Below the pieces are notes generated by a model. It was not told where the DNA came from and made no database searches. It saw nothing but the letters and a program-made list of their open reading frames with translations. Positions 47,401 through 59,152 of a stretch of 64,000 bases of DNA are shown here, piece after piece (position 1 is the stretch's first letter; every line of letters begins with the position of its first letter). Position numbers and translations under genes: made by a program. The DNA comes from Sphagnum compactum (lineage: Eukaryota > Bryophyta > Sphagnopsida > Sphagnales), in contig OZ234498.1 in NCBI GenBank assembly GCA_965153455.1, forward strand, positions 13,330,001-13,394,000, given 5' to 3'.

Positions 47401-47840
47401 ATTATTATATTAAAGTTTATGTAAAAGATTTCAAAATATATGTAACTTTGAAAAGTTTTGAAGTATATTTATAAGTCCTTTTAGTGTTAAAAAAAAAGTG
47501 TTATAATGTTTAATTAGTGATTTTAAAAGTTTTTTATTCATCGAATATTTTTCAAATTAATTCACATGTTTCAATGATGTATTATAAACCTTACTATATA
47601 AAAAATCTTATACTTTCAACATTAAATTAAATTACCACTTTTAAATCTGAAAAACTAAGCAAGTGTTACACTTGTTGTAGCTCCTATTAATGTGACTGCA
47701 CCCTAAACTACCCTTGTCACATTTGTGAAATAATGGGTCATAAACTGACGAATTGCCCAAGATTTGGTGAAATGCAAAACTGGCCTCCAATAAGAATGGA
47801 CACAAATCCAAGAAGAATCTAGACGCAATGACCAATGACT
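44403..47840 (+). pseudogene. Gag region of the old Ty3/gypsy element
   Basis: No long frame survives. The best evidence is at the 3' end: YTNCHHTNHNVETC (codons at 47170-47211, first Cys lost) and CHICEIMGHKLTNC (47715-47756), an intact C-x2-C-x4-H-x4-C zinc knuckle, followed by PRFGEMQ. A piece at 45712-45945 (MGDVRRIPFEGKIPQITRP) may be coding but was not identified. Retroelement-like sequence ends near 47840, where short ATGACCAATGACT repeats begin. Confidence 0.55.
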
Positions 47841-49106
47841 CAATGACCGATGACTAATGACCAATGACCAACTGACTCAGAGTTGTACTTGGCCACTGGA
47901 CTCCCTTCTTTATGGTCTAGAGGACTTTGATGAACATTGTTGTTTGAGCTGTGCAAGCTGGTGCGGTTTTGGTCCTCATGACCTGTGAAAACACATGTTT
48001 TGAAAGGTGACTGCCTATTATGAGTTCTTGGTCAATTGATTCTGAAGGCAAGACTGCCAGAATGTGCCAGAGGCAAAACTGAACAAGGTTTGAAATGGGA
48101 AGTGTAGAGTTAATGACAATTACATCTGGCTATCACCTTTCATCCTGAGTATCACAGCTTTTCCAGGTCATGTGAGACAAACACCAAGACCACCATCTTA
48201 TATCCACCTACACCTCTGATCCTATCTTTGTTATTTCCTGCATTGTGCATAGACTGATGTGCAGCTGGTTTCACAGCAGTTAAATGTTTTACATGCTGTC
48301 TCATGTTTTGCACACACAAACACACAGACAATCTCTCATGTTTTGCACACAAACACAAACACACACACACACACACACTCTCTCTCTCTCTCTCTACATG
48401 GGCTCCCCCATGAAGAACAATGCATACAGGCCAGGTGGTGCTATAGAAGCTTCCTGTGGGTGAACTGCTGTACTCCCATGTAGGGTTTCTAGGATCTCAT
48501 TGCTGTTGAGAACTTTCTACTCACAGAACAATAATATATCACAAAATTGGCATTGGCTTAAAATTTGTCATCGGAAATGACACATGGAAGAAAACCTCAT
48601 GAGCCTCTGCACCAGATCTCTATATGATATCTACAGCTTCCAGAAAGTTAGCACTTAGCAGCTGATAGAAAACTTGTGCTCATGGTAAAGTAAAACGTGT
48701 GTTCTTGCTAGATCAAAGAACCAAATCCCATAGAGGGGACCTCTACAGCCATCAACTTTCCACATCCTACCAATACCATGTAAGTAAATCATCATGTCCT
48801 TGTAGACAACAGGTCTATACATTAACCTATTTGATTGCTAATTAAATTTCTACTTCACAGTTTGTCACACACAATAGAAAAGCCCAGTAAATTGTCTGAC
48901 CTTAAGTAGACTTGCACCATAGAACATACTGTCAATACTCATCCAGCAAGTAGACATTACTACCAAATGGCATAACCATGAACCTTCAGTGAGGGCGGGT
49001 ACACAGAGGAACAAATTTAGACTTGGGTGATGCTGGATACAATACAGTCAAAATATGCAGTCAAATTACATGAGACATTCCATCAAATTCCAGCAAATTA
49101 CAGAAG
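47841..49106. other. Downstream flank of the LHCA3 exon
   Basis: No gene recognised. Contains short ATGACCAATGACT repeats (47826-47875) and a (CA)n(CT)n microsatellite at 48361-48395. It should include the 3' untranslated region of the LHCA3 transcript (minus strand), but no certain polyadenylation signal was assigned. Confidence 0.5.
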
Positions 49107-49725
49107 CTAGTATGGAATTTTCAGGTTGGTGAGGATGTTGTTGTGCACAGGGTCAGCCAAGTGATCTAACAGATTCTGGAAAGGCCCAACACCAGTAAAG
49201 ATAGCTTGAATGAAATAACCCAGAATTGCAAGCATGGCCAGGCGCCCATTCTTCACCTCTTTGAACTTCAAATCCTTCAGCTCCTTCTCATTCTTGCCAA
49301 AGCCCAAGAAGTTGAAGAAAGGGCCACCTGGATATGCAGGATTCCCTGAGCCTCCCAAGAATTTCTCAAATCCCAAGAAGTACTGCTTACCCATTGATCC
49401 AGGCTTGCAATAATCCTGAGCTCTCCGGTGCTCTGCAAATCCCATGAGTGCAATCTCCAATACAAAGAGTGTATAAGGATCTGCCCAGTAGCTGTAGGTT
49501 CCCACTGGTGGGATCACTCCTGTCTTGAACCATGGGAGTGCAGTCTCCTGTGGAATCAACCCTAGTTTCCCTAGGATCTCGGGGGCAATTGCACCAGCAG
49601 TGCCAAGCATGGCAAACCGCCCATTGATGATTTCCGCATATGACAGCCAGTTAGGGTCAATGAAACCTCCGGCACCATCTGGGTCTGACAGGCCCAGGGG
49701 GTCAAAACCAAAGTCCCCTGGCAAA
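49107..49725 (-). CDS. LHCA3: LHCA3 terminal exon (photosystem I antenna protein)
   Basis: 205 codons plus stop, without a frameshift, after a good acceptor (TTTTTGCTTTCAG at 49738-49726). It starts inside a Ser codon, then [17 protein letters not shown]. Three membrane helices are visible: first with [20 protein letters not shown], second [20 protein letters not shown], third [19 protein letters not shown]; the end is [20 protein letters not shown]. Glu-Asn-Arg ligand motifs for chlorophyll are intact. Asn in EIIN is typical of Lhca3/Lhca4, where it is linked to red-shifted chlorophyll. The protein is imported into the chloroplast and binds photosystem I. The transit peptide and the region before the first helix must come from upstream exons, which I did not find between 49.73 and 51.2 kb. 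It may be a functional gene's last exon or a captured fragment. Confidence 0.85.
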
Positions 49726-50039
49726 CTGAAAGCAAAAACCAGAAAAAAAGGAAAAAAAACATTTTTCAGAATTGATGAAAGACAAAGTTCTGACTGTCTA
49801 CTTCTAAATGAAGCAACACCATTCACACATGGAAATCTTCAGGAGCTCTCAAGAAATCTGCAAGAGCATTAACATATTGAAATCTTCAAGAACCCTCAAG
49901 AATTCTGCAAGTACATGTAGCAACATCTTTACCCCCATTCGAACAACTTGTAAAGAGGGGAGTAGATCAACTTCAATAAATTATTTTTAAAAAATTGCAT
50001 GACCATTCCTTTTCCAACATCATCTTTGACATGTCTTCT

Positions 50040-50830
50040 AACTCGCATCGAACGTGCTTGAAGTTTTATGCAGGGTCGAACATAGGAGCTTGGCTATTTG
50101 TTCACCCTATCATCCCATGCTTTCATTTGCCCTATGATGTTTTCTCCTCTACAGATTATATTAGACCTACCCCATCCTCTGGCTCTCGATTTGACAAATT
50201 ACATGTGTGGCCAGTCGTTAGACCCCATGGGGATTCACTTCCTCCACTATGCCCATGGTGGGGAGAGGACCGCATCCCATGATGTTGTTCGAAATGTTTT
50301 TGCATCCATTGCGAAAGATGCAAGTTTCATGTTTTGCAAAAGCAAACCCACGTTCTTTCGATGCCTTCTCTTTAGTCTTCTTGTAGGTGAATCAACATTA
50401 TTCTATAAGTCAATGGCATTCACACATTGTCCAATGTTGTCATTGTCGACCCCACTCGAGCAAACTTGATATCATTGGCGGCTCTTTTTCATGGGGTGGT
50501 TGTGACACTGGCCACTCATGTGAAGGAAGGACTTTATCACAACCGTTACCCAACAGATGTGTTTTTCCCTCTAACCATAGAGGTTTTTAGGTGTCTTCAC
50601 CAGTAGACCAATAACTTTTTTCATCAATATGCTAACATGGCGTGGACAACAAAGGGCACTAGAGGCCCTTCTTTAACAATGTTGCATTCTTTTTATTGAC
50701 ACAAAGTGTTGGTGGCATTACAAAGAGCGTAGGCCACCTCCATCTTAAGACAGATTATTATTGCAAAGGAAGGTTTGTTTGAGCTTAAAGTTTTATCGGG
50801 TTTACCCCCCCTTTCTTTAGTTGATAAGCT
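50040..50830 (+). pseudogene. LINE-like reverse transcriptase C-terminal fragment
   Basis: Broken frames read LDPMGIHFLHYAHGGERTAS then HDVVRNVFASIAKDASF, the cysteine/histidine-type tail (C..LD..G.H...C..GG....RH..VRD) found after reverse transcriptase in plant non-LTR elements and related ORFs. Further on come YHNRYPTDVFFPLTIEVF, NMAWTTKGTRGPSLTMLHSF and VLSGLPPLSLVDKLHAT. Several stops; Cys residues partly lost. It lies upstream of the LHCA3 exon on the opposite strand, so it may sit in an LHCA3 intron. Confidence 0.5.
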
Positions 50831-51233
50831 TCATGCAACTAGTGGAGGGTTTAGTTCTTAATGGTTCATTTTCCTTTTAATGCCCACCTCATTTGGGCTG
50901 CTTGCTTGCCTGGAATTTGGTCCTTGCCCCTTGTTTCTTTTTCTCTCCTTTTCTTTGGATGCTTTCTTTTTATTAAATGTGGCACAATTTTATCATTTGT
51001 GGTCCAAATTGATGAAAAAATAAGAATTTATCAACATTGAATTTTGGGCCTGTTACCATTAGGTCTAAATGGTGTTTGTTAAGGTGGGGAAAATAGTTAT
51101 TGGAGTTACTATAATAGTTAGGTAGTTTGGGATTACCTAGGGTGTGTTGACTTGCTCAACCACATGCTTTTGATTTAAGGAAGGAAGTATAAACACTAAA
51201 AGAAAACAAAGAATTTTCAACTAGTTTTTTGCA

Positions 51234-52470
51234 CATAAGGCTAGGTACAAATTGAATCCAAACTATGTTATAGCCGTTAAACAAGATATAGACAAATTAT
51301 TAGCACTAGGATTTATCCAGCCTATAGAAGAAACCACATGGTTATCACCAATTGTGGTAATACCCAAGAAGATTCGAAAACTTAGAATTTGTGTAGACTT
51401 TAGAAAATTGAATATAGTTACCAAGAAAGATCTTTTCCTTTTGCCATTCACCGGTTTTTAATATAGTTGTAGGGCATGATGTTTATTCCTTTTAAAATGG
51501 ATATTCTAGGTATTGTCAAATATCTATAGCACTATAAGACAAATATAAAACAACCCTTGTAACAAATTGGGGAGCTTTTACCTAGGTAGTAATGCCTTTT
51601 GGAGTTAAGAATGAACCTCCTACTTATTAAAGGGTAGTGAGTAGAACATTCATGTATTATCTAAACAAATTTATGAAAATATTTCTAGATGATTTTATGG
51701 TCTATAGTGATATGGACATTCATTTGCAGAAACTCAAATTGTGCTTTCAAAGGTGCAAGGAGTTTGGGATTAGTCTAAACCTAGATAAGTGTGCCTTTAT
51801 GGTATTTTCAAGGATGATATTGGGGTTTATTGTTTCCAAAGAAGGTAAATTACTAGATCCTAAGAAAATCCAAGCCATAGTTCAAATGTTTATACCTTTA
51901 AACCCACTATAGATTTAGGTGTTCAACAAAATGGCTCAATTTTATAGATGTTTTATCAAGAATTTTGCATTCATAATGGCCCCAATTACTAAACGCATGA
52001 GGAAGACAGAACAATTTTTGTGGACTTCAAAATGTCTAATTAAGCAAAAATATGTAAAAGCACCTATTTTGATATCTCCTAATTGGGATGTTGAGTTTCA
52101 TGTGCATATAGATGCATTTTTACTAGCTGTAGGTGCAATGTTAGCTCAAAATCTAACATGAAAACATGACTAGCCTGTTGTTTATACCTCTAGATTACTA
52201 AATAGTGCTAAGAGGAACTATAGTACCATAGAATGTGAAGCATTAGCAATGGTATTTACACTGCACAAATTCAAACATTACCTTTTGGGTATCAAGTTTG
52301 TTTTTTACGTAAACCATATGGCTTTGGTTTATCTACAAACCACAAGTCTCAGGACGCATTGTTAGATGGTTACTATTATTTTTGGAATATGAATTTACTG
52401 TAGTATATAAATTAGGTTGTACACATGTAGTAGTTGATGCATTATCTACACTCTCGAATACTACATAGCT
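51234..52470 (+). pseudogene. Reverse transcriptase and RNase H of the old Ty3/gypsy element
   Basis: Frames 51252-51461, 51637-51912 and 51919-52161 hold ARYKLNPNY, ETTWLSPIVVIPKK, LRICVDFRKLN, then KIFLDDFMVYS (catalytic F-L-D-D), LNLDKCAF, ILGFIVSKEGKLLDPKK and MAQFYRCFIKNF. RNase H follows as FHVHIDAFLLAVGAMLAQN (usual TDAS changed to IDAF), and the RNase H end VVYKLGCTHVVVDALS-like sequence reaches about 52450. Multiple stops and frameshifts; a different lineage from the young element at 24.8-33.0 kb. Confidence 0.8.
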
Positions 52471-52559
52471 GACTAGGGTATTTGATTAAACTACAAATGT
52501 TGCATTATTCGTGTTACAACTAGTATGGTTGGAAGAGGTTAGGAATTATCTGCAGATGG

Positions 52560-53760
52560 GATAGATGCCTGGGATATTGTCCAATACTTAGAAACAACGG
52601 TTAGCAAGAAAAGTAGAACCTTTTATTTTACAGAAGGGTATCCAATATTGCATGGGTCAAAACGATAGATTTAGACATTGTGTAACCATAGATGAAGCAC
52701 AAACGATATTACAGGAGCTTCATGAAGGAATTGGTGGAGGTCATTTTGCAACGGACATCACTGCTAAGAAGATTCTTGATGCAAGATATTGGTGGCCAAA
52801 GCTATTTCATGATGCTTCTGAATTTTGCATATCTTGTGATGCATGCCAAAGAGCTAGTAATTTGGTTAAACTGGTTACAATTTTACTAGAAAATCATTTA
52901 TAAAATGGGGACTGATTTTTGTTGGACCAATCAAACTTGTAAGACGGTTTATAGGTAACAAATATATTCTTGTAGCCACAAATTATGCTACCAAATGGGT
53001 GGAGGCTAAGGCATTCAAAACCAACATTGTTGCTATCATAACAAAGTTTTTAATGAGTGTATTTTAACTAGGTTTGGTTGTCCATTAACCCTAGTGACAA
53101 ATCAGGGAGTTCATTTCATCAATGATGTTATTAAGTATCTTACTAATCATTTCTTGTTGAAGCATGTGAGTTTTACTACATATTATCCACAGGGAAATGG
53201 ACAGGTAAAATGAACCAACAAGTTCACTTTTAATCCCATTATTAAGCTAGTTAGTGAAAACAAAGCATACTGGGATGAACATTTACCCACTGTGCTTTTC
53301 TCATACAAAACAATTTATAAAGTATCTACAAGGTATATTCCATACTAGTTAGGTTATGGATTACATCTTCTCATGCCCACAAAATATGTTCTGTCGGCAT
53401 TTAATGGAAACCACAATATGCAAATCCTATTAGAGTATTTACTAGTAGATTAATAAAATTGGGAAAACTACAGATTAACAAACTACAAGCCGAAAAGACT
53501 ATTGGGAGTCAACAATGGAATCGTGCTTTGTGGAGTTAGCAAAAGTACACAAAAAAGTAGCTCAAGTTTGGAGATCATGTACTCTGGTTTCCAAAAGGAT
53601 AGCAAACACATCTTTGGAAATTTACCAAGAAGTGGTTTGGTTCATACAAAGTACAGTTCTATCTATCAAATAACACTATGCTATTGGTGACTTAGATAAG
53701 TTTGACCCAAATCCTATACTTGTAAATGTGAACAACTTGAAACCTTACTAGTTTTTGGAT
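52560..53760 (+). pseudogene. Integrase of the old Ty3/gypsy element
   Basis: The zinc finger is readable in 52652-52903: LHEGIGGGHFATDITAKKIL, YWWPKLFHDAS, CDACQ. The catalytic core is ruined: the first Asp context reads [10 protein letters not shown] (Asp lost), the second LVTNQGVHF (Asp to Asn), and the Glu context GQVK followed by stop TGA. A C-terminal FKKWFGSYKVQ-like piece with LDKFDPNPILVNVNNLKPY sequence ends near 53750. Confidence 0.75.
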
Positions 53761-56700
53761 GAAGAAGCACAGACTATAGATCAACTTGAACTAGTGTATT
53801 AGGATGGACATAAAGATATCAGGATGGATGATAAGGAAGATGAACATTTTGACGAATTTATGTTTATGATACAAATGGTATTAAATAATGGAAATTCTAT
53901 GACAAACAACTTCTATGTCATGACTAAATGTTTTTCATCCAATTTGACCTTCACATTTTGTTTAAACAACTATAAAGAGAATTGATGAGATGGACAACCT
54001 CCTAGACTAAGGTCATGATGGGAATAGTCAAGGTTGATCCAAAGAAAGATGTTTGTCATTCAACATTTGAAGCAACACTTCTTCCCCAACACAATTCAAT
54101 AGATTCCACTACAAGAGGTATCTGCTGGAGTATAGGATGTGTCTACTTCAAGGGTTAATACTTCAAAATTGAAGGAATGTTTATAACAAACTAAACGACC
54201 TCTTGTTTCGTCTAGCAAATTGCCACAATAGATGCAGGCCAGGGAGTAGAGAATTGTAGAAGATTCAAAGGAAGAGGAAAGACTTTTAATGATCAAAAGA
54301 AGGAAGCAAATGCAAAAAAAAATTCTCAACCCAAAAGTCTTGGCATCCCATACCATACCAAGACCATAGCAACCTCTCAAGAGGAGGCACAACAACCTAC
54401 ATTAGTTGTAAAGATTCCAAAAACATAATAAGTGGCCAAACATGAACCACAATTGGAGGGTTAGGTTGCTCAAAAGGTTCCACCACTTGCAATCAAAACA
54501 TGCCACAAGAACATTAAAGGGAGAGATTTGTATTTCCATAAAGAAATCTAGTTGATTGGTTTCCATCACGTTTTTCATCTCCCCAACATCATCAACATGA
54601 GGTTCAATTACAAACCACAAAACCAACTACAAATCGAAAGGGTAGACCATCATTTTTAGCAGGGGTGTATGAGTTAGGGGATAAATTTGGCGCATATAGG
54701 AGTGTAGGGCCATTTGCAAAAACATCTAGGGGCACAACTCCAACTTTTCAAACCCCACACACAAGTGGATAATCAAGAGGAAGAGGAGGATCTGTGGGTG
54801 GAGGGCCAAAATGGTCAGGGCACAGTCAAATCCTTTTCTTTGGCCCCCTGGCTACGCCCTTAGTAAGGCTTCGCCATACCAGCAAAGCTCTTCTCCCCTC
54901 CATCCCCTCCCCTCCACTTTGTTTTTATTCATCTTTTTTTACAAAGAAGAAAAACCCTTTTTCTCTTGAGTTCTCCCAAAGTTACCAAGGGGCAAGACTA
55001 AACTTCAAAAAAACGTGTAGTAAATATGGGTTGTTTAAGAATCGATAATTGTCTCACCATACGAATGTTTTGTGCTTTCTTTTCTTTGCAGATCATGGAA
55101 ACTTTGTGTTTTTGTGATCGGTGCAATCTATCATGGGCAGGATTTACCCATCATTACGAGGCCTTAGGTGAATATATATATATATATATTCATTCTATAA
55201 CGTTCAAAGCCTGCATTTACGAAGTTAATAAAACGAATAAATTTTTTTTAATAATTTTTTTCAATTTATTTGGTCTTCAAGCTGGTATTTTACTCTATAA
55301 GAAATTTTTTGATGTTTATAAAAAAACTTTCTCTCTCCTCGCCTCCATTCCACAAGCTAACTAAGTGGTCTTCGACTTTCATTATGTGCTTTTCAATTTT
55401 TGATTAAAGAGCTCCAATGGAGTATCACAGTGTCTTCTTTGTACGACGAAGCTTAGTAACAATCGTACGAAGACCGGATTGTAAGACTATTCCAACATGT
55501 AGTATACTATAGTAGGAAGATGGAACATACCATAATTGGGTTGTCAGGATTCAAATTGCTATGTGAAAGGAATGAAACAGAAAAATACAAGTTGGAAAGT
55601 AAGCTATAACTGCTCAACAAGAGGTTCAAGATTATAACATCACATCCGTACAACTAAAGTTCAGATCTAGAAGACATTTTAGGTCAAGGAGAAAGAACTA
55701 AACCATTTGCAGATGGAGTTTACTATGGTGAAACAAAGGAAGGCCACTTTAAAGTAGTAGATGCAATTGTATGAGATAATAAAAGGAGAAAGGGATTTGT
55801 TAAAAGTAAATCAAAACAAAGAGGATGTTAAAAATTGGGCACTAAATAAAGAAGCAGACGATTTGGAGATTAGATTTACAACCTTGCAACGAAACAAGGA
55901 AAGTTTCCAATGATAGGTACAAGTGTAGGAAACAAAAAATTTCAAACTCAAGGAGGAGCTTTAGATTATTGTGCATCAGTAGGATGAAGCTATGGTGGAG
56001 AAGGATAAAACATAGGCTATGTGTAACAAATCAATCCAAAAGCTACAGCAAGATGCCACAAGGCTCAACAAAGTTGTGAACTTAATCATAACTATGGAGC
56101 CATATCTGTCCAAGCACACGTTGAAGGATTGTGATAATTTATTGATGCAAAACACGATCCTAAGGACTAAGCAAAAGTCTTTACAATTACAAGCATCTAA
56201 TGTTGACACTTGGTGGAACCCAAGTGAGGATATGTTTTAGATAGATTCATAGACCTTATGTGATGAGCACAAGGCAAATGAAACCAAGTCTAGAACAAGG
56301 CTTAAAGCATATAGGGAAGCATATCTAAAATTCAAACATGAATCACCTTCTGTAACTCATGAGGATAACTTCAATACTTTAGATTTTAATCAATATGAGG
56401 TAGGTCCAAGTGGAGAGGTGCAGGAAGTTCAATCAAATTCACCTGTAGATTTGAGGGGAAGAGATACTATAGAGAGGCTATGGATGAACAAACTGTAACA
56501 CAAGTTGAAGGGTAGGTCTCAGTAGAAGTTTCAGCAAAACTAAAAGCACAACATGTATCTGTTCACACAAAGTCACTAGACTATGCTATAGTTGTGGATG
56601 TCTTTTTAACTACCTCATTTATTACAACAACTACAACAGTAGTAACTTCATAGGAGGAGGGAGATAATGGCCATACATAGACCATTACAAAAGTACAATA

Positions 56701-56880
56701 GCAGGAACAATTCTATAACAAACTCCATAGATTGAGGAAATTCATGTCATGGAGGATTAATAGTCTGTAGAACCACAGAGTATAGCTACAGAGCAGACAA
56801 TTGCAAAGTAAACAAGGATGAGGGATGGTTTATGTTACAATTTTTGGATTCTTTTAGTTCAAATATCTTTAACAAGATTT
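53761..56880 (+). pseudogene. 3' ORF region with coiled-coil-like remnant
   Basis: About 3.1 kb separates integrase from the 3' LTR, much more than simple Ty3 elements need. 55560-56460 reads in pieces as a Lys/Glu/Gln-rich helix-forming protein: SIQKLQQDATRLNKVV, then NLLMQNTILRTKQKSLQLQA, then THEDNFNTLDFNQYE. This is consistent with an extra ORF after pol. 54800-55440 differs in composition (C-rich, then T-rich, a (TA)n run at 55170-55190) and may be a separate insertion. No env or other known domain was recognised. Confidence 0.45.
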
Positions 56881-56911
56881 CGAGGATAAAATCCGAAGTA
56901 AGGGGGGGTAG

Positions 56912-57462
56912 TGTTAAAGGCAAGACTATAATGTAGTAATCAAGCCAAATAAGCATAGGAATAGGTATTGTGATGTCTATTCCGAAACAAGTTGGATAAG
57001 GCAAGTTCAATACATATAGGGTAAGTAAGAATAGGACTGTTAAGGTGGAGTTCAAATGGTGCTTTAAGCAGGAAAGTTGAGAAGGAATGAGGCTTTGGAT
57101 TTTTTTTTGGAAAGAGGTCTATCCTAAAGAGTTTTACAAATGAGGAATGAAAGATATTAAAACAATTTTTAGAAGTATAAAGAATTGAGGAACAAGGAAC
57201 TTGGATCTTTTGTTTTTAGTTAGATTTTCTTACATGATCTATTTTATTTTTTATTCTTCATAGCAATATGACTAGTAAATTGTGGCAATATTTTGACAGA
57301 TTCATAACTATGTGGATATTTAGGTTGTGAAAATATGTTGCTGTGGAGAATATTTTAGAATATTTTTGGATTTCTAATAAAGATTTTTTATAATTGAAAC
57401 TAAATATGTACAAAAACAGAAAAATTACAATTAAAACAATAATAGAATATTAGGATTCTCCA
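56912..57462 (+). repeat. 3' LTR of the old Ty3/gypsy element
   Basis: TGTTAAAGGCAAGAC to ATTAGGATTCTCCA, preceded by a G-rich purine tract. The match to the 5' LTR is best in the first 180 and last 90 bases (GATTGAAACTAAATATGTA shared). Confidence 0.75.
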
Positions 57463-58339
57463 ACTTGACATGCAATTTTTCTTTTCCTTTTTTGGTGTTT
57501 GTCCTTTTTTCCATGAGGTGATAAAAAGGCCACCAAAAAACTTGTGCCTGCCTCTTTTGATACATAATAAGTGATTGGAAAACATTATAAGAAGAACATA
57601 TGATTAAATCCAAAGCTTTAACTTCCTAAAGATTTTCAAAAATGGTTTTGGATCCTTCTTGACTTCCATTAGCATGACTGTGTTGTGCATGGACATTTGC
57701 ACATGTAAGAGAATATATTCGAACAATGTGTGCATTGATTCCAAGCATTTTAGTGGTCCCATCCAATGAGACCACAATAACCCTCCACCTTTTCACCCAT
57801 TGACAGATGTCAACTTCCTTTTTTTTGTTAATGATTTCCATCTAAGAATAAAAGTTATTTTAAACTGGAGGCCTTTATTTTTGCTTTGGCACATTCACCA
57901 CGTGTTTCATCTAATAGTCTTTCAAGTATGGTGTATGAGCTTTTACGAAATTATTTTTCCCCATCTATGATTCTACAAGTGGATTTTATCTTTCTTTGAG
58001 ATATGTGGGCACATCACTTGTGGTCATGTTCCCCTGTTCGTGTCGTGTTTGCTTGCGATATCATGATTATTAACTTTAGAAAAACAAATCAATGGCAATT
58101 GACCCATAGTGATTAGAAAGGTGATTTATTGGATGTTGTTCACACTTGCCATTTAGTTCAAGGACACATTTGTAAAACATTTTAGTCTTCATCAATTTGG
58201 TGTGGCGACATGGGGTGGGTATGTGATGGTGGTCCACAGGGTTTGCGTTATGTTGGATTTGCATCTAGATTGGGTGGTACTATAGGTGGATATATATAAT
58301 GACTTCAATTCCATATCACAAACAACCATTTTTCAAAAG
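57463..58339. other. No gene recognised
   Basis: Short open frames only (57626-57841 and 58076-58264, minus). Ends with the 8-base target duplication TTCAAAAG of the next transposon. Confidence 0.5.
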
Positions 58340-59144
58340 GGCATAAACACACGAAGCCCCCTAAAAATTGTAGTCACAAGTATAATCTTTCTGTAATTAA
58401 TTTTGTTGGTAATGTATGGACATCACATCTTGGATAATTTTTACTTGTTTTAAGTATATTTGATTACTTTTGAACTTAATCTAATCAATTATTTAAATAA
58501 TTCCAACAAATAATGAAAAATTTGAATGTATGGCATATATTTGTGACAAAATAATACCTATCACAAAGTTTGAAAAAATTGCATTATACTTCAAAACTAG
58601 GGTTGTGAATGGAATTCTTGGGTGAATTTCTTTTATGGTGTATGATATTGATATACATGAATTAAATCTAGGACCATTTAGAGATTTAAAGTTTTGGGAT
58701 GAAATTTCATTCAAAAATGTGTGTTTTTTGCATTTTTGAACAATAAAGGCATAATGATTTCTTTTTTTAGGAAAAAAACCACTACCATATCAAAGAGGAG
58801 GAGATTTTATAGATGGGCACTGCATTATTTTTTCAATTTTTTTTTGTTGGGTAATGTTTTATGAACCAAAAACATGAGGCCCTATGGTTGTTGAAAAACT
58901 ATAAGTTATATACTATATATACATTAATTTGATCCAATCTTTTCATTTAATCATTGGATCAAGATTAATTTTGATTCAAAATAAATTTTGAGTTCCAAAA
59001 GGTTGTCATGCAGATTTTAAAGTTTTTTGCTTGTGTTTAAAATAGGCAAAGGATACCATCAAGATATTAGCTTACTGCGTACTATAATACTCGTTATACA
59101 TCACCTTTTTTGGTGAAAAATGGCTCACCCTTAGTGTGCTTTCA
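58340..59144 (-). mobile_element. ~800-bp TIR transposon, copy 3 (inverted)
   Basis: Reads opposite to copies 1 and 2. Left end GGCATAAACACACGAAGCCC, right end TTAGTGTGCTTTCA. TTCAAAAG is duplicated exactly (58332-58339 and 59145-59152). The 8-bp exact duplication is the best evidence among the three copies and favours hAT. Confidence 0.85.
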
Positions 59145-59152
59145 TTCAAAAG

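Larger units (their letters stand above)
43006..57462 (+). mobile_element. Old Ty3/gypsy element enclosing an LHCA3 exon
   Basis: 5' LTR 43006-44402 (with a later TIR transposon inside), gag zinc knuckles at 47.2-47.8 kb, reverse transcriptase from about 51.23 kb, RNase H, integrase to about 53.76 kb, a downstream ORF region, a purine tract (AAGTAAGGGGGGG, near 56896-56908) and the 3' LTR 56912-57462. Flanks are AGTTG (43001-43005) and ACTTG (57463-57467), a 4-of-5 match. The LTRs are strongly diverged (about a third of sites by eye). About 3.4 kb between gag and reverse transcriptase is foreign and holds the LHCA3 exon; the protease is not seen. One element with an insertion, or two truncated elements on either side of a gene, are both possible. 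Confidence 0.65.

Noticed and set aside
48152-48483. Cys/Leu/Ser-rich frames on both strands
   Set aside because: They are caused by the (CA)n(CT)n microsatellite.
49525-49872. 115-codon plus-strand frame
   Set aside because: It is antisense to the LHCA3 exon, whose minus-strand reading is beyond doubt.
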